64,000 bases of DNA, taken from Phycisphaerales bacterium. Lineage in GTDB: Bacteria; Planctomycetota; Phycisphaerae; Phycisphaerales; UBA1924. The notes beneath the pieces are model-generated. The model was not told the origin of the DNA. It saw only the letters and a list, made by a program, of their open reading frames with translations, and searched no databases. Shown one piece after another: positions 8,203 through 16,821 of the stretch. The stretch lies in the NCBI GenBank assembly GCA_020849615.1, contig JADLFW010000010.1, positions 62,001 through 126,000 of the forward strand, written 5' to 3'. The translations under genes were made by a program, and so were the position numbers. Position 1 is the stretch's first letter; each line of letters begins with the position of its first letter.

Positions 8203-9075
8203 GTGAATCGCACGGCGGGAATCCTGCTCATCGTGGCTTCGGCGGTCAGCTTCGGGCTGATGCCGACCTTTGCATCGTGGGCCCGGCAGGGCATGGGGCT
8301 CGAGGTCATGCTGGCGCTGCGGTTTACGATCGCGGCGGTGGCGCTGGCGGGCATGGCGATCGTGTGGAAGCTGCCGATGCCGCGGGGCCGGGTGCTGGCC
8401 GGGTTGGCGGCGATCGGCGCGATCGGGTTCGTGGGCCAGTCGATGTGCTATTTCGCGGCGCTGCGACACGCCCCCTCCGGGCTCGTGGCGCTGCTGTTCT
8501 ACCTCTACCCCGTCAGCGTCACGGTCATCGCGTGGGTGTTCCTGCGTGAGCGGATGTCAACGGGCCGGGTCGCGGCCCTGGTGATGGCGCTGCTGGGCTT
8601 GCTGATGCTGCTGGCACCGCTCTCGGCCCGCGGAACGCTGGGCGGCACCGCGATGGGGGTGATGCTGGCCCTGGCGTCCGGGGTGATCTACGCCGTGTAC
8701 GTCATCGCGGGCTCGAGGGTGATCCCCAAGGTGGGCGCTATCCAGGCGGGCCTGGTCATCTGCGCTTCGGCGGCCATCGTGCTGATCGCCGTGGCCGCCG
8801 CGCGCGGGCCGGCGTTCCCGGCCAGACCGATCGCCTGGGGCGGCGTTGCCGCCCTGGCGCTGGTGTCGACGGTGGGGGGGTTGACGTGCTTCCTGGCCGG
8901 GCTTCGGCTGGTCGGGCCGGTGCGGGCCTCGACGGTTTCTGCGCTCGAGCCCGTGGTCGCGGTGGCGGCCGGCGCTGCGTTCCTGGGAGAGCCGGTGACG
9001 GGGTGGACCATCGCCGGCGGGACCCTGGTGGTCGCGGCCGCGGTGTTCACCGCGCTGGAGCAGCGTCCGCGGTAG
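8203..9075 (+). CDS. EamA/DMT-family inner-membrane transporter
   Basis: 290 residues with ten predicted membrane helices arranged as two repeats of five, each ending in the EamA pattern. Landmarks are FGLMPTFASWARQG and LALRFTIAAVALAGM in the first repeat, FYLYPVSVTVIAW with the following ERM, and ALEPVVAVAAGAAFLGEPVT in the second. Members export or import amino acids, nucleotide sugars or other small metabolites; the substrate cannot be predicted. It begins with GTG, and its last 29 bases overlap the convergent small gene ending at 9047. Confidence 0.9.
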   Translation: MNRTAGILLIVASAVSFGLMPTFASWARQGMGLEVMLALRFTIAAVALAGMAIVWKLPMPRGRVLAGLAAIGAIGFVGQSMCYFAALRHAPSGLVALLFYLYPVSVTVIAWVFLRERMSTGRVAALVMALLGLLMLLAPLSARGTLGGTAMGVMLALASGVIYAVYVIAGSRVIPKVGAIQAGLVICASAAIVLIAVAAARGPAFPARPIAWGGVAALALVSTVGGLTCFLAGLRLVGPVRASTVSALEPVVAVAAGAAFLGEPVTGWTIAGGTLVVAAAVFTALEQRPR

Positions 9076-9328
9076 CGAGCCGGGCCCGGGCGCGGGCCCG
9101 TTCGATGGTCAACTGGCGGATCGCATCATCGATCATGCGGTCAACGGCGATTGAGAGGACTTCGCGCTGTCCGGCGGTCGGCCCGGACTGCGGGGCCGGC
9201 GTGTCAACATCATCTGCAGCGCCGACAAGTCGGAGCTTTGGAGGTTCGGGGAGGTCGTTCCAGGCGCACCGGCGCATGGAGGACTGGCGTTTCTTGGCGG
9301 GCCCGGCGGGCCGTACCAGCGTCAACAT
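9047..9328 (-). CDS. Small protein of unknown function, paralogue of 9571-9804
   Basis: 93 residues, no signal peptide. A strong ribosome site (GAGGAG, 7 bases before the ATG) supports it. The N-terminal half has MRRCAWNDLPEPPKLRLVG, and the C-terminal half is helical with IAVDRMIDDAIRQLTIERAR. The AVDRxIDxxI segment recurs in the gene at 9571-9804 (IAVDRLIDRLITDLAER), and both have an arginine-rich segment with an AW pair. The two sit in the same orientation 242 bases apart and are probably paralogues. It overlaps the convergent transporter by 29 bases. I do not recognise the family; it may be specific to Phycisphaerae. Confidence 0.6.
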   Translation of the reverse strand: MLTLVRPAGPAKKRQSSMRRCAWNDLPEPPKLRLVGAADDVDTPAPQSGPTAGQREVLSIAVDRMIDDAIRQLTIERARARARLATADAAPAR

Positions 9329-9570
9329 GTTGTTTCTCCTCGTCTAGGTCGGACCCGGCCCCGACTCGGCGGGGCGCGGGCCCGTCTTGTTGCGGGCCCA
9401 CGTGTGGGCGCGAGCGTGGCGGAACGCGTATCGAGCGTGGCTCGGTTCGCGGCTCCGTCACACGAAGATAGACGTGGCGCAGGCCCGGCGGGTTCTTTTG
9501 ATCGCAAGAGGATCGGAAAGTGCGCTGGTCTGTGCGGGTTGTTCGCCGGATCCGGTGGTGCGATCGGTGG

Positions 9571-9804
9571 TTATCGTTCGGCCAGGTCGGTGATGAGCCG
9601 GTCGATGAGCCGGTCGACGGCGATGCGCAGCATCGGAGCGTTGTCGTACCAGCCCTGATCCATGCGCTGGCGGGCGCGGGCGATGAGGTTGCGGCGGCGC
9701 ATCTTCCATGCGTAACGCGGGCCGCGGTGCGCGTGCCGGCCGCGGCGGGTGACCGGGGCGGCGTGGCGCGAGGTGAACGACGTTCGAGCGATCAATGGAG
9801 TCAT
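9571..9804 (-). CDS. Small basic protein of unknown function, paralogue of 9047-9328
   Basis: 77 residues. The first half is strongly basic (HRGPRYAWKMRRRNLIARAR), which could bind nucleic acid. The end, LRIAVDRLIDRLITDLAER, matches the C-terminal helix of the small protein at 9047-9328. The ATG at 9804 follows a GGGAGTGGG about 5 bases upstream. Codon third positions are G/C-rich as in neighbouring genes. No membrane segments. The function is unknown, and the claim that it is expressed rests on its paralogy and ribosome site. Confidence 0.55.
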   Translation of the reverse strand: MTPLIARTSFTSRHAAPVTRRGRHAHRGPRYAWKMRRRNLIARARQRMDQGWYDNAPMLRIAVDRLIDRLITDLAER

Positions 9805-10104
9805 CGAATCCCACTCCCTGGTTGGCCCGGAACGGTCGCACAGCCGGCGGCGGGCTTTGGGCCCATCGCACAGGTCCTCTCCACCTGCGGGCCTCGGCTG
9901 TAGAGGCGATCTCCTCAACATCAACCCACCGGACCAGGGTTCGTTTCGTGAGATTCGTCTCATCCGCTCCGACCCCCGGCCAACGGCTCCGAAACCGCGA
10001 TTCCGGCTGGACTTGAGGGTGATTTTCCTGGCTGCCGAGCGGGTCCGCGGCCGAAAACCCGCCCTTGGAAACTACCGAAAGTCAGGATCGGTCCAGTCCG
10101 AACA
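9805..10104. other. Intergenic region between divergent small protein and radical SAM gene
   Basis: About 300 bases without a supportable gene. An in-frame TTG at 10066 could extend the radical SAM gene, but the promoter at 10105-10133 lies downstream of it, so I treat this as non-coding. Confidence 0.35.
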
Positions 10105-10133
10105 TAGACAGTACTTTTTGTTTGCATTATGAT
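10105..10133 (+). promoter_or_regulatory. Sigma-70-type promoter for the radical SAM gene
   Basis: TAGACA (10105-10110), a 17-base spacer, then TATGAT (10128-10133); each box matches consensus at five of six positions. The expected start of transcription, about 7 bases after the -10 box, coincides with the A of the ATG at 10140, so the message may be leaderless. This fits the lack of a ribosome site before that ATG. Confidence 0.6.
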
Positions 10134-10139
10134 TGGCAT

Positions 10140-11309
10140 ATGCCGGAGATGCCGCAAGGGAAAGCACCTAAGGCCTCGGAGGCTCGGCAGGCCCGGCAGA
10201 ACTACGCGGGCCCGGGCTTGGCGGGCCCGGGCCTGGCGGGCGCGATCCGGGGCCGGGGGGCGGGGATCAACCCGCCCAATCGGTTCGAGACCATCCACCT
10301 GCATGTGCTGGGTGAGTACCGGGATGAGCTGCGCGAGGTTTTTCCGGGCGGCCGGCAGCTGCCGCGGGAGGTGATCCACGATGTGTCGCGGACGATCATC
10401 AACCACGTCGATTCGCCCGACATCGGGTTCAGCTGGACGGTGAACCCGTACAGGGGCTGCGAGCACGGGTGCATTTACTGCTACGCCCGCCCCGGGCACG
10501 AGTACCTGGGGCTGTCGTGCGGGCTGGACTTTGAGACCAAGATCCACGCGAAGCTCGAGGCGCCGGAGCTGTTGTGCAGCGAGCTGATGGCCGCGCGGTG
10601 GAAGGGCGAAACGATCGTGATGTCGGGGGTGACCGATCCGTACCAGCCGGTGGAGAGGGAGCTGGAGATCACGCGGCGGTGCCTGGAGGTGATGGCGGAG
10701 TTCCGCCAGCCCGTCGCGCTGATCACCAAGAACCGGCTGATCACGCGGGACCTCGACCTGCTGGTGAAGCTGCACGAACACCGGGCCGTGAGCGCCGCGG
10801 TCAGCCTGACGACCTTGGACAACAAGCTGGCGTCGATCATGGAGCCGCGGGCCAGCAGCCCGAAGGACAGGCTGGCGGCAATCCGCGAGCTGTCATCGGC
10901 GGGGATCCCGGTGACGGTGATGACCGCGCCGCTCATCCCGCGGATCAACGATCATGAGATCCCCGCGCTGCTGGAGGCGGCGGCGGAAGCGGGCGCGACG
11001 AGCGCGGGGTACACGTTCATCCGGCTCCCGCACCAGATCAAGGACCTGTTCCTGGAGTGGCTGGCGAGGCACTTTCCGGACCGCGCTGCGCACGTGGAGA
11101 GCCTGGTGCGGCAGTCGCGGGGCGGGGCGCTGTACGACGCGGCGTGGTTCCGCCGTCACCGCGCGCAGGGCGAGATCGCCGGGCAGGTCGGCAGGACGTT
11201 CAAGCTCTTCGCCGCGCGGACGAGCCTGGACCGTCCGCGCGTGGGGCTGAACACGACGGCGTTCCGCCGCCCGCCGAGCCAGACGGGCCAGACGCTGCTG
11301 TTCGAGTAA
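10140..11309 (+). CDS. Radical SAM protein of the spore-photoproduct-lyase-like (PA0069/Rv2578c) family
   Basis: 389-residue cytoplasmic iron-sulfur enzyme. The cluster motif is Cx3Cx2C (Cys107, Cys111, Cys114) in NPYRGCEHGCIYCYARPGHE, the family's hallmark. Other family landmarks are SGVTDPYQPVERELEITRRC, ITKNRLITRDLDLL, and APLIPRINDHEIPALLEAA near residue 270. Proteins of this family are widespread, but their reaction is not settled; they resemble DNA photoproduct lyase in sequence. The N-terminal 40 residues are Gly/Pro-rich and probably disordered. I chose the ATG at 10140 because the promoter predicts transcription starting there. It is a single gene. Confidence 0.88.
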   Translation: MPEMPQGKAPKASEARQARQNYAGPGLAGPGLAGAIRGRGAGINPPNRFETIHLHVLGEYRDELREVFPGGRQLPREVIHDVSRTIINHVDSPDIGFSWTVNPYRGCEHGCIYCYARPGHEYLGLSCGLDFETKIHAKLEAPELLCSELMAARWKGETIVMSGVTDPYQPVERELEITRRCLEVMAEFRQPVALITKNRLITRDLDLLVKLHEHRAVSAAVSLTTLDNKLASIMEPRASSPKDRLAAIRELSSAGIPVTVMTAPLIPRINDHEIPALLEAAAEAGATSAGYTFIRLPHQIKDLFLEWLARHFPDRAAHVESLVRQSRGGALYDAAWFRRHRAQGEIAGQVGRTFKLFAARTSLDRPRVGLNTTAFRRPPSQTGQTLLFE

Positions 11310-11598
11310 GCGGGAAGCCGCGGCGGTCGCTCGGCGGTCAATCCTCCGCGCCGATTGACGGGTGCTGCGGCTCTCTCTGGGGCGACTGGCGCAAAGCTCA
11401 TGCAAAAAGTTCCGGCGCCGGGCCGGAGGGATTGGCGCGGATCACAACTGCAAACAGGCGAGGAAGTTGCAGCATGGTGGCGGCGGCGTAACGCGGGAGT
11501 CCGCGGCGGAATTGTCTGCGAAAAACGCGGGCCCGTGATGTAATCTCTGGCCGACCGGGAACGGTCTTTCGCTTCGACGAAGCAAAGGAGGATTGCGT

Positions 11599-11988
11599 AT
11601 GCGACGAGCAACAGTTCTCGCGGGGTCTGTGCTGCTGGCGGCGGCCTCGCAGGCGACGGCGCAGCCGTACGAGATCCGCTGGTACACGATCGACGGTGGC
11701 GGGGGAACATCCTCCGGCGGGGTCTACACGTTGTCGGGCACCGCGGGGCAGCACGATGCGGGGGTGCTGACGGCGGCGCCCTGGGTGCTGGAGGGCGGGT
11801 ACTGGCCCGGCGTTGTGGCTCCGTGCCCGGCCGACCTGAACGGCGACGGGCTGGTGGACTTCGCGGACTACCTCGAGTTCCTGAACCTGTACGACGCGGG
11901 CGATCTGCGCGTTGACTTCAACGGGGATGGGCTGGTGGACTTCGCGGACTACCTCGAGTTCCTGAACCTGTACGACGCGGGGTGTTAG
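11599..11988 (+). CDS. Short secreted protein with GC-type dockerin-like tail
   Basis: 129 residues: signal peptide (RATVLAGSVLLAAASQATAQ), a short domain of about 50 residues (YEIRWYTIDGGGGTSSGGVY, LSGTAGQHDAG, LEGGYWPG) seen as a stand-alone module in planctomycete secreted proteins, and two dockerin-like units NGDGLVDFADYLEFLNLYDA 27 residues apart. AAAGGAGG lies 7 bases before the ATG at 11599, which decides this start over an upstream TTG. The two tail units differ by only about two bases over roughly 60, suggesting recent duplication or gene conversion. Probably cell-surface or secreted; no enzymatic motif. Confidence 0.82.
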   Translation: MRRATVLAGSVLLAAASQATAQPYEIRWYTIDGGGGTSSGGVYTLSGTAGQHDAGVLTAAPWVLEGGYWPGVVAPCPADLNGDGLVDFADYLEFLNLYDAGDLRVDFNGDGLVDFADYLEFLNLYDAGC

Positions 11989-12095
11989 GAAGAAGCGACG
12001 GGGTGACGGAGTAGCTGAGTTATCACCGGGGTGGCGGGCCCGGCTGCGGGCCGGGCCGCCGGCTGAGCGACACGAGAGACAAGGAGAGTGATCTG

Positions 12096-13577
12096 ATGAA
12101 GCGGATGATGTTCACGGCTGCGGCGGTGGCGATGCTGGCGGGCCTGGCGCAGGCCCAGCCGCTGACGACGGTGTTCACCTACCAGGGCATTCTGAATGAT
12201 GCGGGGGTTCTGGCGAACGGGACGTACGACCTGCAGTTCAAGCTGTTCAACGCCGCGGCGGGGGGAGCGCAGCAGGGCGCGACGCTGACGAGGTCGGATG
12301 TGCTGCTGGCGGATGGGCAGCTGGTGACGACGCTGGACTTCGGGGCGCAGTTCACGGGACAGCGGCGGTGGCTGCAGATCGAGGTGAGGCCCGGCGCTTC
12401 GGTCGGGGCGTACACGATCCTGCCGCGGCAGGAGCTGACGGTGTCGCCGAACGCGGCGTACGCGATGACGGCGGGGACGGTGGCGGCGCACTCGCTGGAT
12501 GATGCCTACGACGATGGGCGGACGATCACCGCGGATGCGGGGGCGGTGCAGGTGAACGGCGCCGGGGGCGTTGTGTCGTCGGGCCCGGTGGAGAGCGGCG
12601 ATACGGCGCGGAGCGGTGTGGTGCAGATCAACGCGGCGACGACCGGCAACAAGCTGGCGGCGATGCAGATCTTCAGCAACATCGGCGGCGCGGTGCAGGG
12701 ATACGAGGAGGATGGCGTGACGCGGACCTACGCCCTCGAACCGGATGCGGGCGGCACCGGCGGCTTCCTGTCGATCTTCGGAGCGGGAGGCGGGTCGATG
12801 TTCCTGGACGGCGCGACGGGCGTATCCAACGGCCCGCGCCTGAGCCTCAACGGCGGCGGTGCGCCCAGCGACTTTGTCTTCGACACCAACACGACGGGCA
12901 ACGGCTCGGCGGTGCTGCCGGCGGGCGCGGTCTCGGCGCTGGAGATGTTCGACGAGCCGGGCGTGGCGAACGCCGCGGACAACTCGGTGGGGACGACGCT
13001 CTCGACGACGGCAACGTTCACGAACGTGATCTCCCGGACGATCACCGTGCCGGCCGCGGGCTACGTGATCGCCTACGCCACGCTGGAGACGCTGCACACG
13101 CACGCCAGCGGGACGGAGACCAACCTCCTCTTCGGCATCTCGGACACGACGACCTCGCTGCCGTCGACGCAGGACCTGGGCTGCCGGCTGCCGTCGTCGT
13201 GGGCGTCGGGCACGGTGCTGCTGACCAACAACGCGCACACGGTGTTCAGCGTGGCGGCGGGCGCCCACACGTACAACGTGCTGGCCCGGATGAACTCCGG
13301 CAGCGGCCAGACGTTCGACACGGAGCTGACGCTGATCTACGTGCCCACGGCGTACGGCACGGTCGAGTTCGGGGGCGGGCGTTCGGGCGGGGGCGCGGGC
13401 GGCGAGCACTTCGGCCGGCCCGTGCCGGCGGGCCTGCGCGGCGGGCTGACGCCTGCGGATGTCGATCAGGAGCGGCGGATGGAGATGGCCCGTCACCTGG
13501 CGGTGATGGCGGCCGAGCAGGAGAAGATGCGGGCCGAGATCGAGCGGCTGCGGGCGCAGGTCGGCAACGGCCGGTAG
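12096..13577 (+). CDS. Secreted fibre-like protein with C-terminal coiled coil
   Basis: 493 residues with a signal peptide (FTAAAVAMLAGLAQAQ). Residues 22-130 form a beta-rich head common in planctomycete exported proteins: TTVFTYQGILNDAGVLANGT and YDLQFKLFNA, ending SPNAAYAMTAG. The middle is Gly/Thr/Ser-rich and repetitive (STTATFTNVISRTITVPAAG). The last 45 residues are a charged helix, EQEKMRAEIERLRAQVG. The overall plan resembles trimeric fibres or tail-like adhesins in which a terminal coiled coil drives assembly; this is inference. A good ribosome site (AAGGAGAG) precedes the ATG, and a hairpin terminator follows at 13611. Confidence 0.72.
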   Translation: MKRMMFTAAAVAMLAGLAQAQPLTTVFTYQGILNDAGVLANGTYDLQFKLFNAAAGGAQQGATLTRSDVLLADGQLVTTLDFGAQFTGQRRWLQIEVRPGASVGAYTILPRQELTVSPNAAYAMTAGTVAAHSLDDAYDDGRTITADAGAVQVNGAGGVVSSGPVESGDTARSGVVQINAATTGNKLAAMQIFSNIGGAVQGYEEDGVTRTYALEPDAGGTGGFLSIFGAGGGSMFLDGATGVSNGPRLSLNGGGAPSDFVFDTNTTGNGSAVLPAGAVSALEMFDEPGVANAADNSVGTTLSTTATFTNVISRTITVPAAGYVIAYATLETLHTHASGTETNLLFGISDTTTSLPSTQDLGCRLPSSWASGTVLLTNNAHTVFSVAAGAHTYNVLARMNSGSGQTFDTELTLIYVPTAYGTVEFGGGRSGGGAGGEHFGRPVPAGLRGGLTPADVDQERRMEMARHLAVMAAEQEKMRAEIERLRAQVGNGR

Positions 13578-13610
13578 GCCCGGGCCGGAGGATGAAGGAG
13601 AGAGGAGAGG

Positions 13611-13641
13611 GGGCGCATCGCGAGGGCGGTGCGCCCTTTTT
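13611..13641 (+). terminator. Rho-independent terminator after the fibre-like gene
   Basis: GGGCGCA (13611-13617) pairs with TGCGCCC (13630-13636) around a 12-base loop and is followed by TTTTT. It sits 33 bases after the stop of the fibre-like gene and directly beside the stop of the convergent cysteine desulfurase-like gene. Confidence 0.75.
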
Positions 13642-13642
13642 C

Positions 13643-14908
13643 TCAGCGCAGAGCGCGGTCGAGGAAGGCGATGGCGCGGTCGACATCGTCATCGCTGTTG
13701 TAGTGCAGGAGGCTGATGCGGACGACGCCCTCGCGGGGATCCAGGCCCATCTCGTCGATGAGGCGCAGCGAGTAGAAGTGCCCGTAGCGGATCCCCAGGC
13801 CCAGCGCGTTGGCCTCGCGGGCGATCTCGCCCGATGGGCGCGAGCGGTGCACGAAGCTGATGGTGCAGACGCGGGAGGCGTCGGCCTCGCGCGGGCCGAT
13901 GATGCGGACATCGGGGCGGGCGTTGAGGTACGCCAGGAGCCGGGCCTGGAGCTCGAGTTCGCGGCGGGCAATCGCGGCGAACGCCCGCTCGATGGTCGGC
14001 CGCGAGAGAGGCGTGGCCGGATCGGCGCCGGTGAGCAGGCAGCAGTAGTCCCACAGCGCGGCCAGGCCCGCGCACCCTTCGTGGTTGACGCCGCCGAGTT
14101 CGAACTTGTAGGGGACGGAGTCCCTGGGGATGAAGTAGTGGTTGGGCCCGGTGAGTTCGGCGAAGGCATCGCGGGTGCCGAAGAGCGCGGCCATGTGCGG
14201 GCCGAGGACCTTGTAGGTGGAGTAGACGTACCAGTCGCAGCCCAGGGCGCGGACATCGGGCGGGTGGTGGGGGGCGTAGGCGACGCCGTCGATGACGGTG
14301 CGGGCGCCGGCGGCGCGGGCGAGGTCGGCGGCGGCGCGCACATTCCAGATCTCGCCGAGGATGTTGGAGACGTGGGGCATGGCGACGATGCGGGTGCGTG
14401 GGGAGAGCATGGAGCGGAGGGTGTCGAGGCGCGGACGCCAGCGCCCCGCGTCATCGCGCTGGGTGGGCCAGAGGCGGATGGTGAACCCGCGCGCGGCGAG
14501 GCGGGTCCACGGGCCGATGTTGGCCTCGTGGCCCGCCGCGGCGATGATGATCTCATCGCGGCCCGACTGTTCGCCCGGGCCGAGCGCGTCGGCGTAGGCG
14601 CCGGCGAGCAGGTGGCAGAGGGCGGTGGTGGACGGGCCGAGGACGACGTGGCCGAGGTTGGCGCCGTTGAGGAACTGGGCGACGAAGTCGTGGGCGCGCT
14701 GAACGGTGCGGGCGGCCCGGATGGAGGGTTCGTACTCACCACCCAACTGGGCGTACGAGCGTTCCAGGTAGTCGCGGATGGCGTTGATGACGCAGAAGGG
14801 CAGTTGAGAGCCGCCGGCGTTGTCGAGGAAGACCGTGGGCCCGGCGAGGGCGGGGAACTGCTCGCGGATGGCGGCGGGGATGGGGGTGATGGAGGTTGTG
14901 GCGGTCAT
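13643..14908 (-). CDS. Cysteine desulfurase-like PLP enzyme (aminotransferase class V)
   Basis: 421-residue fold-type I PLP enzyme of the cysteine desulfurase-like family close to SufS/NifS and kynureninase. Landmarks: VFLDNAGGSQLP at the N-terminus, SGRDEIIIAAAGHEANIGPW, ARTVIDGVAYAPH where the Asp contacts the PLP ring, and the Schiff-base lysine in YSTYKVLGPHMAALFG. It lacks an obvious mobile loop with the sulfur-carrying cysteine in the usual C-terminal position, so it may act on a substrate other than cysteine. No iron-sulfur assembly genes lie near. It is a single gene, divergent from the histidine kinase at 15001. Confidence 0.85.
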   Translation of the reverse strand: MTATTSITPIPAAIREQFPALAGPTVFLDNAGGSQLPFCVINAIRDYLERSYAQLGGEYEPSIRAARTVQRAHDFVAQFLNGANLGHVVLGPSTTALCHLLAGAYADALGPGEQSGRDEIIIAAAGHEANIGPWTRLAARGFTIRLWPTQRDDAGRWRPRLDTLRSMLSPRTRIVAMPHVSNILGEIWNVRAAADLARAAGARTVIDGVAYAPHHPPDVRALGCDWYVYSTYKVLGPHMAALFGTRDAFAELTGPNHYFIPRDSVPYKFELGGVNHEGCAGLAALWDYCCLLTGADPATPLSRPTIERAFAAIARRELELQARLLAYLNARPDVRIIGPREADASRVCTISFVHRSRPSGEIAREANALGLGIRYGHFYSLRLIDEMGLDPREGVVRISLLHYNSDDDVDRAIAFLDRALR

Positions 14909-15000
14909 GGGCCCATTGTTCGGGCGGGCCCGGCGGGGTCAATCGGGTTCCCCCCGGGTGAACACTGGCGGTGTGGTGCGGGGATGGTTAGGATGGCTGA

Positions 15001-16794
15001 ATGAACCGGGATTCGAGAGTTTCGGGCCCGGGGTCTGCCTTCGGCCCGGGCTCGTCGGATCGGGATGCCGGTGGCGGAGCGCGCCGTGGGCGGGGGGCGG
15101 CGCTGCGGATCGCCGGGCTGTACATCGGGGTCTCGCTGCTCTACATCGTGACGTCGGACCGGATCGTGGCGGCGGTGGCGCCTTCGCAGTCGCAGAACGC
15201 GGTGTTCCAGACGATCAAGGGTTCGGGGTTCGTGCTGTTGACGGGCGTGATGTTGTGGTACCTGATCCGGCGGAACATGTCGGAGCTGCATCGGCTGAAC
15301 GAGTCGCTGGCGAGGCAGGGCGGGCGGCTGCGGATCCTGCTCGATGATGCGCCGATCGCGATCTGCCTGGTTCGGCGCGGCGTGCTGGAGTACTTGAACA
15401 CGGCGGCGCGGGCGATGCTGGGCCCGAACCAGGAGCTGACGGGGACGCGGCTGCTGGACCGGGTGGCGGAGCCATCGCGGGCGGCGGTGCAGCGCGCGGT
15501 CGAGGATGTGGAGCGGAGCGGTCGGCCCGCGCGGCTGAACGAGCAGAAGCTGGTGGATACCAATGGGAGGGAGATCGATGTGGAGCTGGCGGCGTGCCCG
15601 TTCGCGCCCGATGAGGGGGCGGTGCAGGTCGCGATCATCGATGTGACGGAGCGCAAGCGGCTGGAGGCCGGGCTGACGCAGGCGCACAAGATGGAAGCGG
15701 TGGGGAAGCTGGCCTCGGGCGTTTCGCACGAGTTCAACAACCTGCTGACGGCGATCCTGGGGTATTCGACGCTGGCGAGACAGGGGCTGGCGCGGGGCGC
15801 GCCGACGACGCGGTGCCTGGACCAGATCGACAGCGTGGCGAAGCACGCGGCGGGGATCACGCGGTCGCTGCTCACCCTGTCGCGGGCATCGCCGGCGCTG
15901 AAGCAGCTGCTGCCGCTGCGCCCGATCGTGGATGAGGCGATCGACCTGGTGCGGAGCGTGGTGCCGAAGACGATCCAGCTGGAGGTCGCCACGACGCTGC
16001 CGGAGGGCGCCAGCGTGCTGGTCGATGCGGCGCAGCTGAAGCAGGCGATCCTGAACCTGGCGATGAACGCTCGGGATGCGATGCCGGCGGGCGGTACGCT
16101 CTGGATCCGCACGAGCTTCACCGCCGATCACGGGCCCGGCTTGCCGCACGGGGCCGCGGTCATCCGGGTGTCTGACACGGGCGTGGGAATCCCGCCGGAG
16201 GTCCGGGCCCGGCTGTTCACGCCGTTCTTCACGACCAAGCCCGCGGGGAAGGGGACGGGGCTGGGGCTGGCGCTGACGCGGAGCATCATCGAGGACCACG
16301 GGGGCTCGATCCACGTCGAATCCGAGGTCGGCAAGGGCTCGGCGTTCACGGTGAGCCTGCCGTGCACCTCGCCGGGGCAGCCGGCGGCGGCCCCGCCGAC
16401 GCGGGCGGGCCAGCACGTGGTGATCGTGGGTGAGGACACCCCCGAAGTCTTGAGCATCGTGACGCTGTCGCTGCGCAGCGCCGGGTACACCGTAATCCCG
16501 GCGACCGATGGCGGGGAGGTCATCCGCCTCGTGCAGGAGCACAAGGACAGGCTCGATGCGCTCATCATGGATGTCGGCCTGCCGACCGCGTCGGGCGTGG
16601 AGTGCCTGATCCGGGCCCGGCAGATCGTGCCGCACCTGCCGGTGGTGCTGATGACAGGCGGGGCGATGCCGGACCTGCCGGCGGAGGAGGACCGGCTGCT
16701 GGAGCGGCTCCCCAAGCCGTTCCGGACGGAGGCGCTGGTCGAGCGGCTCGCGGCGGTGATCGATGAGCGGGCGCGGGCGGCGTCGCACGGGTAG
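15001..16794 (+). CDS. Hybrid sensor histidine kinase with PAS and receiver domains
   Basis: 597-residue signal-transduction protein of the inner membrane. Two hydrophobic helices (about 36-56 and 72-92; GLYIGVSLLYIVTSDRIVA and FVLLTGVMLWYLI) are followed by a PAS domain (about 108-220), a HisKA dimerisation helix with phosphoacceptor His243 in VSHEFNNLLTAILG, an HATPase domain (N box NLAMNARDAM, G boxes SDTGVGIP and GKGTGLGLAL), and a C-terminal receiver with Asp524 in IMDVGLP and the KPF lysine. The periplasmic loop between the helices is only about 15 residues, so sensing is probably intracellular through PAS. No response regulator is adjacent, so it may relay to a distant partner. Confidence 0.92.
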   Translation: MNRDSRVSGPGSAFGPGSSDRDAGGGARRGRGAALRIAGLYIGVSLLYIVTSDRIVAAVAPSQSQNAVFQTIKGSGFVLLTGVMLWYLIRRNMSELHRLNESLARQGGRLRILLDDAPIAICLVRRGVLEYLNTAARAMLGPNQELTGTRLLDRVAEPSRAAVQRAVEDVERSGRPARLNEQKLVDTNGREIDVELAACPFAPDEGAVQVAIIDVTERKRLEAGLTQAHKMEAVGKLASGVSHEFNNLLTAILGYSTLARQGLARGAPTTRCLDQIDSVAKHAAGITRSLLTLSRASPALKQLLPLRPIVDEAIDLVRSVVPKTIQLEVATTLPEGASVLVDAAQLKQAILNLAMNARDAMPAGGTLWIRTSFTADHGPGLPHGAAVIRVSDTGVGIPPEVRARLFTPFFTTKPAGKGTGLGLALTRSIIEDHGGSIHVESEVGKGSAFTVSLPCTSPGQPAAAPPTRAGQHVVIVGEDTPEVLSIVTLSLRSAGYTVIPATDGGEVIRLVQEHKDRLDALIMDVGLPTASGVECLIRARQIVPHLPVVLMTGGAMPDLPAEEDRLLERLPKPFRTEALVERLAAVIDERARAASHG

Positions 16795-16821
16795 CGGAGA
16801 GCCGGGCCCGCCGGGGCTCGC

